Assembly (NCBI GenBank): GCA_036274055.1
Contig: DASUGM010000323.1
Span: 1 to 16,032 of the forward strand
DNA: 16,032 nt
Reading direction: 5' to 3'
Source of the DNA: DASUGM01 sp036274055
GTDB taxonomy: Bacteria > Acidobacteriota > Vicinamibacteria > Vicinamibacterales > SCN-69-37
The notes beneath the pieces are model-generated. The model saw nothing but the letters and a program-made list of their open reading frames with translations, did not search any database and was not told the origin of the DNA. This document shows positions 1 to 6,608 of the stretch, piece after piece (within the stretch, counting starts at the first letter, position 1; each line of letters starts with the position of its first letter). A program made the position numbers and the translations under genes.

Positions 1-465
1 ATAACGACCTTGCACGACCAGTCCGCTTGCTTCCGCCGATTCGAACCACGCGGCGCGCCGATCGAGGAGCAGGAACACCGCCTGCGACCAGCGAATCGCC
101 AGCCACAGGCCGGGGACGATGAAGAACAGCACCGCGGCGAGAATCGGCACCGTCAGGCAGATTGCGACGAGCCCGACTTCGAACGCAATCGTCGGCGCCA
201 CCCACTGCGTCGGCCGCCAGCGGCCATTGGCCCTGAGGATCGCCAACACCGTCGCGGTCACGCACAGGCCGAGCCAGAAGCGCACGATGACCACGAGCGC
301 GAGCGGCACCATCACGCGCTGCGGCAGGATCCAGAAGCCGTGCTCGGCATCGAGCGCCCGAAACACCAGCGTTGATCCGGTCGTCGCCACCGCCGACGGC
401 GCCAGCACCGCAGGTTTCCAGGTGCACCTCCACGCAGCGGCGAACACCGGCAGGATCGACGTCAC
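1..465 (-). CDS. Multi-pass membrane protein, YciC/GPDPase-membrane-domain-like (3' end off window)
   Basis: The minus strand reads open from a GTG at 465 to the window edge (155 codons), with an in-frame TGA shortly upstream, so the GTG is the first possible start. It lies only 4 bp after the kinase stop, which suggests cotranscription and translational coupling. Two hydrophobic stretches are visible: residues about 51-77 and a long one at about 88-134, containing a turn with FIVPGLWLAIRW. The pattern of hydrophobic segment, IVPGLWLAIRW, then an acidic/aromatic 'LLLDRRAAWFESAEAS' stretch resembles the membrane domain of YciC/DUF975-like and glycerophosphodiester phosphodiesterase membrane-domain proteins, which often sit beside other genes with no known enzymatic role. 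The family assignment is by eye and tentative; that it is a real membrane protein is well supported by composition. The C-terminus lies outside the window. Confidence 0.72.
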   Translation of the reverse strand, partial: MTSILPVFAAAWRCTWKPAVLAPSAVATTGSTLVFRALDAEHGFWILPQRVMVPLALVVIVRFWLGLCVTATVLAILRANGRWRPTQWVAPTIAFEVGLVAICLTVPILAAVLFFIVPGLWLAIRWSQAVFLLLDRRAAWFESAEASGLVVQGRY

Positions 466-469
466 GCCG

Positions 470-3118
470 CTAGCGGTGCTGCCAGTTCTGAATCAGCGTA
501 ATTGCGGGTGTTGGTGGCTCCTCGAGCATCTGTCTGATCAAGAAACGCCGACCATCCCGCGACGGCACGAATATCGGCGACCCTCGAAAAGCGAACAAAG
601 GCACCGGCGTCTCGTGCTCGAGCGCATCACCGCTGGCGGGCAATCGCATCCGAACCGCGTAAAGCCGGTTGTCCGGTCCGGCGTAATACAGCTCGCCGCC
701 GTCGCCGCGCCATTTCGGCGATAAGCCGCCGCCGACCGAGATTCGCCACTCGCGCCCCGGCGCGGGGAACGGCCGCACGTAGACGTCCTGGGAACCAGTC
801 GCACTGGACTGGTAGGCGACCCACCGCGAGTCCGGCGAAAATCTGGCGGTGGTCTCGTCGAAAGGCGTCTTGGTGATTTGGATCGGTTTGCCGTCGCCGT
901 TGACGGGCATTGCCCACAAGTCGCGGGCCGCCTGTTCGCGTCCCTGAAGCACGAAGAGCCAGTACTTGTTGTCGAGCGACCAGTCGCTCATCGTCTTGTT
1001 CTCGGCAGACTCCAGAATCACGGTCTCGTCGCCGCCACCGAGCGGCTTTCGATAGAGGTCGTAGAAGCCGCCGCCCTTTCTCGACGACTGAAACGCGATG
1101 TCCTTGCCATCGGGCGACCACACCGCAGCGCTGTCGAACCACGGAGCCGAAGTGAACCTTTGGAGCGCGCCGTGCTGAGCGTTGGCGATCGTCCACAAGT
1201 CCGAATTCCCGTTTTCGCGGCGACCGAGAACGATGGTTCGCTCATCCGGGGACACGCGCAATGTTGCGTCGAACTCCGCAGAATCGACGCCGCCGACGAT
1301 GCCCACGGGGTTCCCAGTCCGATCGACCCATGTCAGTTGGTACTTCGGCAACGCCGCCTGCCGGTATGCGATCGCGCCGGTCGCGGAGGCCGCGAGCGAC
1401 GCGATGCCAAAAACAGTTCGGTTCTGCAGCAGGCGATCGGCGAGGCGAACGGCCTCGCCTTCCATTTCGAACGTGCGCATGTTCATGCGCTGCGCGAACA
1501 AGGCGTCCTGCTTGCCGTAGACCACGAAGTTCGGCGGCGAGAACACCGCCGCGGTGTCGGCGTCGACGAGCCGCCGCGCGTCGAGCGACCCGAGCACGCC
1601 GAGGAAGATGCCCTGGACGCCGGGCGGTCCCGAGACCAGGAACAGGAAATGCTCTCCGTCCGGAAGGAAGTAGGGAAAACGATGACCAATCTGCGGCGGA
1701 ATCAGGCGTGACGCCGGTTCGGGCTTCCCGCCGCTGAGGGGCAGGCGGGCCAAGGGTGAGAGATTGGCGGGCGCCAACAGCAGGACGCCGCTGGCGTTCC
1801 GGGTCAGCCCAAAACCGCCAGCAGCAGCCAGATTCAGCGAATGGGAGGCGCCGCCATCGATGGAGACCTCCTTCAGTGTGCCCGACCAGTGGAGGATCGA
1901 TCGGCCGTCGGGCGCCCAGACCAGATAGCCGGGCTGACCCGCAGTGCCTGCAACCGGCAGCGACGCCTCCGACGCAAGTGGTCGAAGCCAGAGTTGCATC
2001 GGCCCACCCGAAGCCGCCCAGTACGCCACCGTCCGTCCATCGGGCGACAGCGCGATGGGAATTGGCGGCACGGCGCCGGGCGCCGACGACGGCACGACCA
2101 GCTGCAGACGGGTTTCGAACTGGTCGACTGGCGCCGGTCGCAGATACAGCGTCAACGCAACCGAGCCAGCGATGCCGGCAATCAGTGCGGCGAACCACAG
2201 CGCACGCTCGCGGCGAGCGACAGCCGTTCTTGAGCTCTCGCCTACCGGCTCACCGCCGCCCGCAATCGCGTCCTCGATCTCGAGCCGCGCGTCAGCGATG
2301 TCGTGCATCCGATGTTTCGAATCGCGCTCGAGGCAGCGGCGCAGCAACCGGCGCACGCCCGCGGGAGTTGCCGCGGGCAACGCGTTCCAGTCCAACTCGG
2401 ACTTGAGCACGCCGGCGAGCGTGTCGGAGATGGTCTCGCCGTCGAACATCCGCCGGCCGCTCAGCATCTCGAATACGACGACCCCGAAGGACCAGATATC
2501 GGCGCGCTTGTCGACCGGTTTGCCTCTCGCCTGCTCGGGCGACATGTAGGCCGCGGTGCCGAGAATGACGCCGAGCTCGGTGGCGCGATTGGTCAGCGTC
2601 GGCGAGTTGGCGGCCTCGGGCGTTGCCGGGGCAACCGGTTCCAAGGCCTTGGCGAGACCAAAGTCGAGCACCTTCACACTGCCGTCGTCGCGCACTTTGA
2701 TGTTGGCCGGCTTCAGGTCGCGGTGAACGATCGACTGCTGGTGCGCGGCCTCGAGCGCCTGCGCGATCTGAAGCGCGATCCGAAGGGCCTCATCGAGATC
2801 GATGGAGCCGCGGCTCAGTCGATCGCCGAGCGTCGGGCCCTCGACCAGTTCGAGCACCAGCGCCGGCATGCCGCCTGAGTCCTCGAAACCGTAGATGTGG
2901 GCGATGTTGGGGTGATTCAGCGCGCCCAGGGCCTGGGCTTCGCGGCGGAAACGTGCGAGGCGGTCCGCGTCAGTCGCGAAGGCCGCGGGCAGCACTTTGA
3001 GCGCGACGTCGCGGTTCAGCTTGGGGTCGCGCGCCCGATAGACCTCGCCCATGCCGCCGGTCCCGAGGAGCGACAGAATCTCGTACGGTCCGATGCGCGA
3101 GCCGCCGGGAAGCGCCAT
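470..3118 (-). CDS. Serine/threonine protein kinase fused to a TolB-like beta-propeller
   Basis: This 882-aa protein has a complete Hanks-type kinase domain at about residues 10-285. It shows a glycine loop GTGGMGEV (19-26), VALK with Lys41, the alpha-C Glu60, HRDLKPAN with catalytic Asp134, DFG at 152-154, SPE at 193-195 and DIWSFG with Asp207. A single membrane segment follows at about 306-326. The rest is extracytoplasmic and carries repeated 'SPDGR.(I/V)A' strands (ALSPDGRTVAYW, VWAPDGRSIL, VWSPDGKDIAFQS, RFSPDSRWVAYQS) of a WD40-like/PD40 (TolB-type) propeller. This architecture is common in Acidobacteriota, where the kinase is thought to couple an external sensor to cytoplasmic phosphorylation; substrates are unknown. 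It starts 56 bp after the DUF411 stop and is followed after 4 bp by a membrane protein gene. A TATGAT box lies 14 nt before the ATG, with only a weak purine tract (GAAGCGAA) as ribosome site. Confidence 0.95.
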   Translation of the reverse strand: MALPGGSRIGPYEILSLLGTGGMGEVYRARDPKLNRDVALKVLPAAFATDADRLARFRREAQALGALNHPNIAHIYGFEDSGGMPALVLELVEGPTLGDRLSRGSIDLDEALRIALQIAQALEAAHQQSIVHRDLKPANIKVRDDGSVKVLDFGLAKALEPVAPATPEAANSPTLTNRATELGVILGTAAYMSPEQARGKPVDKRADIWSFGVVVFEMLSGRRMFDGETISDTLAGVLKSELDWNALPAATPAGVRRLLRRCLERDSKHRMHDIADARLEIEDAIAGGGEPVGESSRTAVARRERALWFAALIAGIAGSVALTLYLRPAPVDQFETRLQLVVPSSAPGAVPPIPIALSPDGRTVAYWAASGGPMQLWLRPLASEASLPVAGTAGQPGYLVWAPDGRSILHWSGTLKEVSIDGGASHSLNLAAAGGFGLTRNASGVLLLAPANLSPLARLPLSGGKPEPASRLIPPQIGHRFPYFLPDGEHFLFLVSGPPGVQGIFLGVLGSLDARRLVDADTAAVFSPPNFVVYGKQDALFAQRMNMRTFEMEGEAVRLADRLLQNRTVFGIASLAASATGAIAYRQAALPKYQLTWVDRTGNPVGIVGGVDSAEFDATLRVSPDERTIVLGRRENGNSDLWTIANAQHGALQRFTSAPWFDSAAVWSPDGKDIAFQSSRKGGGFYDLYRKPLGGGDETVILESAENKTMSDWSLDNKYWLFVLQGREQAARDLWAMPVNGDGKPIQITKTPFDETTARFSPDSRWVAYQSSATGSQDVYVRPFPAPGREWRISVGGGLSPKWRGDGGELYYAGPDNRLYAVRMRLPASGDALEHETPVPLFAFRGSPIFVPSRDGRRFLIRQMLEEPPTPAITLIQNWQHR

Positions 3119-3174
3119 TTCGCTTCGTGCGCATCATAAGCGAACGGGCGGCTGGCCGGGCGACGAGAGCGGTG

Positions 3175-3687
3175 TCAGGCTTTGTCGTGACGCGCGAAGA
3201 TCGCGGTCTTGCCGGCGGCGTCGAAAGTCAGCACCGTGTAGGGCTCGAACGGCGTCAGATCCATGCCCGGCGCGCTCTTGGGCATGCCGGGAATCGTCAG
3301 GCCGCGGACGTTGGCGGGCTTCAATGTGAGCAGCTTGTCGACGTCTGGCGCGGGCACGTGGCCTTCGATGAGATAGCCGCCGACCAGCGTTGTGTGACAG
3401 CTGCCGAGCGCCGCCGGGATCTTGTGCTCGCGCTTGATGAAATCCATGTCGGCGTTGGTCACGGTCGCGGTGTAGCCGTTCAACTTCATGTGCTCGACCC
3501 AGCTCTGGCAGCACCCGCACTGCGCGTCCTTGTAGACGGCGAGATTCGGCTTCGCCGCCTTTTTCACACCGGGCGTCTTCGCAGCGGGCGTCTGCGCGCG
3601 CAGCAGCGCCGGCACCCCGGCGGCGACGGCAAGACCGGCGATGGCGTCACGAAGCAAGCGGCGGCGTGAAAGGCGTTCAGCGGACAT
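3175..3687 (-). CDS. Secreted DUF411 metal-binding protein
   Basis: 170 aa from the ATG at 3687. The N-terminus has SRRRLLRD followed by a hydrophobic stretch ending near LLRAQ (about residue 32), a Tat-like or Sec signal with a twin-arginine flavour. The mature part has the DUF411 hallmarks: YKDAQCGCCQSWVEHM with Cys57/59/60, a GSCHT motif (Cys97, His98), EGHVPAPDVDKLL, and a GLTIPGMPKSAPGMD tail. Cys, His and Met are well placed to bind copper or another soft metal; DUF411 proteins are commonly found in metal-resistance contexts. Two starts are possible: ATG 3696 (after a weak AGGG tract) and ATG 3687. I chose 3687 because a TAGAAT box ends exactly 7 nt before it, the same layout as two other genes here. 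It begins 64 bp after the di-heme cytochrome gene and may be in its operon, with its own internal promoter. Confidence 0.9.
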   Translation of the reverse strand: MSAERLSRRRLLRDAIAGLAVAAGVPALLRAQTPAAKTPGVKKAAKPNLAVYKDAQCGCCQSWVEHMKLNGYTATVTNADMDFIKREHKIPAALGSCHTTLVGGYLIEGHVPAPDVDKLLTLKPANVRGLTIPGMPKSAPGMDLTPFEPYTVLTFDAAGKTAIFARHDKA

Positions 3688-3694
3688 GATCGAC

Positions 3695-3700
3695 ATTCTA
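3695..3700 (-). promoter_or_regulatory. Candidate -10 box (TAGAAT) for a leaderless DUF411 transcript
   Basis: TAGAAT on the minus strand is followed by exactly 7 nt (GTCGATC) and the ATG at 3687. A TANNNT hexamer at this distance would place the transcription start at or next to the start codon. No clear -35 hexamer is seen. The same spacing occurs before the patatin gene and the DPP-IV-like gene. Confidence 0.5.
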
Positions 3701-3751
3701 TCCCTGCGCCGGTGCGCCCTCTGCATTTCTGCGTGGTTACGTCTCCGCGCA

Positions 3752-4945
3752 CTACAGCGACCGCAGAAACGCCAGCAGCGCCGCACGATGCGCCGGCGCG
3801 AGCGACTCGTACGCTCTGCGGGACAGGGCGGCCTCGCCGGCGTGACGGCGAATCGCGTCCTCGGGCGTCGCCGCCCCGCCATCGTGCATCAATGGCCGGC
3901 GTGTGCGCAGGCCCCACAGGGCAGGCGTGCGGATCTCGTTGGCCGCGGCCGCGCCTTGCCGGATCCCGTCACCGGTGCCGATGTCATGGAGCAGCAGGTC
4001 GGAAAATAAACGGACGATCTTGCGATCGAACAGCGGGTTGGCGTTGACGCCGGTTTCGAGCGCGGGCACGTGACACGCCGCGCATCCAGCAAACTCGAAA
4101 ACGCGTTCGCCCTCACGCTCGCGGTCGCCGGTGGCGCCGCGTTCGATTGGCGCGAGAAACTTCATGAAGCTCTCGAAGTTGTCGATGCCGCGCTTACCGG
4201 TGGCCGGCTCGCGGCGATCCTCGGGATCCGGCCGCGGATCGCAGCGTCGCATCGCTTCGTCGTTGATGCCGTAGGCCGCTTCGGCCGGGAAGATGTCGTT
4301 GGTAATGCCCATTTCATTGCGATACGCATCGGCCGCGAACGCGATCAGCGTCGCATGCTGAGCTTTCCATCCGAAGCGGCCGACGCGCTGGTTGCCCGTC
4401 CCCGCATCGGTCACGATCGCCGCGCGGCCGCTGACGCCGTCCCGATCGCGGTCCGCCGGGTCGGCGAGACGAAGGATCGTGTCGTCGGCGATCGCTTCGA
4501 CCAGGCCGGCGCCGAACACCGGAATCGGCGCGCGGTGCGCGATGATCGTCGCGTGATCCGGAATCACCGGCTGACACCCGTGGGTCGGCGTCGAGAACAA
4601 GTGCATGAGCGTCTCGCCGGAGCTGTCCAGCGCCTTGAACGCGCCGTCTTCGTCGGTGGTGGCCGCGCGCGTCTCGAGCACCGTGCTGGTACCGCCGATC
4701 GCGGGCACGCTGTGACACACCGCGCAACTGGTCGCGTTGTACGCCGGCCCGAGACCGTCTTCGCTGGTTTCGACTTCCGTGAAATCATCCAGCCCGAGGC
4801 GGAATTCGGTGAACTCCCGTGCGGTCAAGCCGGGTAGAGGATCGCCGGGACGCACCGCTCGGCCCTGCGCGAGCAACACCGTCGCGCTCCACGCCAGTCC
4901 GACAGCGGCCGCCATCCACGCGACGGAGCGACGATTGCGCTTCAC
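3752..4945 (-). CDS. Di-heme c-type oxidoreductase, DUF1111/DHOR (MauG-related) family
   Basis: 397 aa, starting at the GTG at 4945 with a good AAGGAG site 6 nt upstream. The open frame extends to 5011, but that part overlaps the cupredoxin gene and is not needed. The N-terminus is a signal peptide (basic VKRNRRS, hydrophobic AWMAAAVGLAW, then VLLAQ). Two CxxCH heme c motifs are present: CAVCH at 74-78 and CAACH at 288-292. Family landmarks include GLGPAYNATSC, the C-terminal EIRTPALWGL and LMHDGG near residue 352, where such proteins usually show HDGR. It is expected to be periplasmic and to carry out an electron-transfer or peroxidase-like reaction; the substrate is unknown. The start codon overlaps the TGA of the cupredoxin gene (GTGA), so the two are probably translated together and may exchange electrons. 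Confidence 0.93.
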   Translation of the reverse strand: MKRNRRSVAWMAAAVGLAWSATVLLAQGRAVRPGDPLPGLTAREFTEFRLGLDDFTEVETSEDGLGPAYNATSCAVCHSVPAIGGTSTVLETRAATTDEDGAFKALDSSGETLMHLFSTPTHGCQPVIPDHATIIAHRAPIPVFGAGLVEAIADDTILRLADPADRDRDGVSGRAAIVTDAGTGNQRVGRFGWKAQHATLIAFAADAYRNEMGITNDIFPAEAAYGINDEAMRRCDPRPDPEDRREPATGKRGIDNFESFMKFLAPIERGATGDREREGERVFEFAGCAACHVPALETGVNANPLFDRKIVRLFSDLLLHDIGTGDGIRQGAAAANEIRTPALWGLRTRRPLMHDGGAATPEDAIRRHAGEAALSRRAYESLAPAHRAALLAFLRSL

Positions 4946-5331
4946 GGCGACTCCTTCGCGACGATCACGCCGCGCATGAACGAGTGCCCCGCTCCACACA
5001 TGCGGCTGCACTCGAACTCGAACTTTCCCGCCGCGGGCGCTTTGAAGACCACCACGGTCTCACCCTGGCCGCGTTTCGGCACGGCGAGGTTGGTGTCGGT
5101 GCCGACAATGCGGAAGCCGTGACTGGTGTCGTCGCTCTTCACGCGCAGCTCGATCTCTTCGCCGACGGCGACCTTGATCTCCGACGGCGTGAACGCAAAT
5201 CGCTCCGCTGACACGCGGACGACGCGACGGTCAGGCCTCTGCGCGGATTGAGCGGTCAGGACGGCCGACAGGAGGAGCAGGCCCAAGGCCCCAGGCCCCA
5301 GGCCCAGGCGTTTAGAGAGTCGAGTTGACAT
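4942..5331 (-). CDS. Secreted small cupredoxin with a CuA-type site (COX2-like domain)
   Basis: 129 aa from ATG 5331 with a GGTGG tract upstream; the longer open frame to 5658 only traverses the hairpin and the porin gene. Residues 8-31 are a signal peptide (LGLGPGALGLLLLSAVLTAQ). The rest is a single cupredoxin fold with AFTPSEIKVAVGEEIELRV and the copper ligands His71 (DTSHGF) and CSRMCGAGHSFM, giving Cys108, Cys112, His116 and Met119. This matches the CuA pattern CxxxCxxxHxxM of cytochrome oxidase subunit II and N2O reductase. The usual Glu between the cysteines, which ligates through its backbone carbonyl, is Arg110 here. No other oxidase genes are nearby, so it is probably a stand-alone periplasmic electron carrier or copper-handling protein. 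It overlaps the downstream di-heme cytochrome gene by 4 bp. Confidence 0.92.
   Translation of the reverse strand: MSTRLSKRLGLGPGALGLLLLSAVLTAQSAQRPDRRVVRVSAERFAFTPSEIKVAVGEEIELRVKSDDTSHGFRIVGTDTNLAVPKRGQGETVVVFKAPAAGKFEFECSRMCGAGHSFMRGVIVAKESP
5281..5310 (-). repeat. Heptamer-like CCTGGGG repeats inside the cupredoxin signal-peptide codons
   Basis: On the coding strand the signal peptide's GLGPGALG region is written as successive units CCTGGG, CCTGGGG, CCTGGGG, CCTTGGG. The 7-bp period and the CTTGGG core resemble the intergenic heptamer array at 9806-9868. The repeat is in frame and gives a hydrophobic Leu/Gly-rich segment. Confidence 0.6.
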
Positions 5332-5350
5332 CGAAGCCACCAGGTTTTCC

Positions 5351-5412
5351 GGGGTCAAACAAGGGTCAGACCCCTTTGAGATCCCAAAGGGGTCTGACCC
5401 TTGTTTGACCCC
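5351..5412. repeat. Perfect 28-bp inverted repeat with a 6-nt loop (REP-like)
   Basis: Arms at 5351-5378 and 5385-5412 are perfectly complementary, separated by AGATCC. Each arm begins GGGGTCAAACAAGGG (or its complement) and contains an internal palindrome GGGTCAGACCC, so the element is nested, as in REP/BIME-type sequences. It starts at the porin stop codon and lies 19 bp before the cupredoxin start. As RNA it would form a very stable stem, which could limit read-through or protect the porin mRNA end. There is no T-run, so it is not a standard intrinsic terminator. Confidence 0.9.
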
Positions 5413-6530
5413 TAGAACCACCAACCCAATCCGATGTTGAACGACGACGGCGCGCGCACGACGCCGCTCTGATTGCGCAGCCACACGTAATCCGCCTTCA
5501 CGGCGATGTCGGGATCCGGGTAGTAGGTCAGCCCGGTGATCCACGCGTCGCGATCGAATTCCTTGAGCGGCAACCAGCCGGCCGGCATCTGGTACTGGGT
5601 GTCGACGTTCTCGTAGCGGACGAACCCGACAAGATCCCGCGCGGCGCCGGCATTCCACACCCGGTACGCGGCCTCCGCGTAGAAGCCGCGCAAACCCCTG
5701 GCGATGTTCGGGTCGACGCCGGTCAGACGACGCAGCGCGTCGTTGATGGCGGCGGCGCCCGGGATCGACACCGACGCGAACTGCGCGCGCAGCTCGACGC
5801 GATCGCGGACGAAGCGCGCGTCGACCTCACCGACTCGCACTGGCGTCGAAAGAGCGGGCGTGTCGGTCTCTCCTTTCCCAAGCCAGGTGCTGGCGCCGAA
5901 AGTCACGTGCGGCACCCCGAGATATTCGACGCGGCCGGCAAACGCCGCCGAGCGCATGCGCGCCTCAGAGCCGTGTTGGGCGCTGCCGCGAATGCCTTCG
6001 TCGGCGCTGAATTCGAGCGCCTGCAGCGGCGTGAGTACATAGGCGCGGTAGCGGAGGCCGTGGCCGAGCCCGCCATGCACGCCGGCGCCAGCTTCGAACC
6101 ACGTCGTCGGCACGATCACGGTGTCAACCAGCGGCCGCTCGACGCCGTTGTAGACCGGCGGCTCGTGACGCTCGTTGATGATGCCGACCGGGACCAGCAC
6201 CATGCCGGCCCGGACGTTGAAACGCCGCGAGATCAGAAAATCCAGATACGCCTGCTCGAGTTCGAGTTCGCCGGATGCTTCGAGGCCCTCGACGAACGCG
6301 TGTTCGAGCTCGAGTTCACCGACGAAACGAATCTGCGTCGTGAACTGATGACTCACGAGCAAGACGAAGCGATGAAAGTCGAGCACACCGTCCTGGTTGG
6401 CCACCTTGTTGAAGTGGAAGTCCATGTAGCCCGAGATCGGACCGGTCTGCGCGGCCACCGGTGTAGCCGAAATCAGCAATGTCCCGACCCCGATGGCCGC
6501 CCGAAGGATTCTTGCCAAGTCAAACTTCAT
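5412..6530 (-). CDS. Outer-membrane porin (OprO/OprP-like beta-barrel)
   Basis: 372 aa from ATG 6530; a TTG at 6545 would add five residues but has no better ribosome site. Residues 1-28 form a signal peptide (KFDLARILRAAIG, hydrophobic core, TPVAAQ). The mature protein alternates short amphipathic strands with loops and ends in GLGWWF, with the C-terminal aromatic residue that outer-membrane barrels need for assembly. The stretch FNVRAGMVLVPVGIINERHEPP followed by VIVPTTWFEAG (about 104-149) is typical of bacterial porins annotated as phosphate-selective OprO/OprP-like; phosphate selectivity itself cannot be inferred. It is the first gene of the minus-strand run that continues with the CuA cupredoxin and di-heme cytochrome, which suggests it supplies a substrate or metal ion to that periplasmic set. 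Confidence 0.88.
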   Translation of the reverse strand: MKFDLARILRAAIGVGTLLISATPVAAQTGPISGYMDFHFNKVANQDGVLDFHRFVLLVSHQFTTQIRFVGELELEHAFVEGLEASGELELEQAYLDFLISRRFNVRAGMVLVPVGIINERHEPPVYNGVERPLVDTVIVPTTWFEAGAGVHGGLGHGLRYRAYVLTPLQALEFSADEGIRGSAQHGSEARMRSAAFAGRVEYLGVPHVTFGASTWLGKGETDTPALSTPVRVGEVDARFVRDRVELRAQFASVSIPGAAAINDALRRLTGVDPNIARGLRGFYAEAAYRVWNAGAARDLVGFVRYENVDTQYQMPAGWLPLKEFDRDAWITGLTYYPDPDIAVKADYVWLRNQSGVVRAPSSFNIGLGWWF

Positions 6531-6531
6531 T

Positions 6532-6547
6532 TTTTGATTAGTCAAAA
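6532..6547. promoter_or_regulatory. 16-bp palindrome (TTTTGA-N4-TCAAAA) before the porin gene
   Basis: TTTTGATTAGTCAAAA has perfect 6-bp arms around a 4-bp centre and begins 2 bp upstream of the porin ATG, in the 78-bp region between the divergent porin and patatin genes. Its AT-richness stands out in this GC-rich DNA. It could be an operator that covers the porin transcription start; this is inferred from position only. Confidence 0.4.
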
Positions 6548-6595
6548 CACTACGCCAGGAACGGGCAGCCGGTCAACTCCCTTCGCCAAGCCAAG

Positions 6596-6601
6596 TAAGA
6601 T
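6596..6601 (+). promoter_or_regulatory. Candidate -10 box (TAAGAT) for a leaderless patatin transcript
   Basis: TAAGAT is followed by exactly 7 nt (GCGGGCC) and ATG 6609, the same layout as before the DUF411 and DPP-IV-like genes. No ribosome site is seen before this ATG, which fits leaderless translation. An alternative in-frame ATG at 6600 overlaps the box. Confidence 0.5.
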
Positions 6602-6608
6602 GCGGGCC

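Noticed and set aside
10..724. Plus-strand open frames at the left edge
   Set aside because: The minus-strand membrane protein and kinase C-terminus explain this DNA; the plus frames are Arg/His/Pro-rich without motifs.
4946..5011. Upstream extension of the di-heme cytochrome start
   Set aside because: The GTG at 4945 has a well-spaced AAGGAG and is followed by a good signal peptide; the extension overlaps the cupredoxin gene.
5351..5412. Standard Rho-independent terminator
   Set aside because: The stem is much longer than usual and no T-run follows on either strand; a REP-like element fits better.
6532..6547. FNR/CRP-type binding site
   Set aside because: TTGA and TCAA halves are present, but the spacing is 4 bp instead of the 6 bp between these halves in the FNR consensus.
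5907..6608. A 230-residue upstream extension of the patatin reading frame
   Set aside because: It lies antisense to the porin gene, has no family resemblance, and would place the signal peptide in the middle of the protein.
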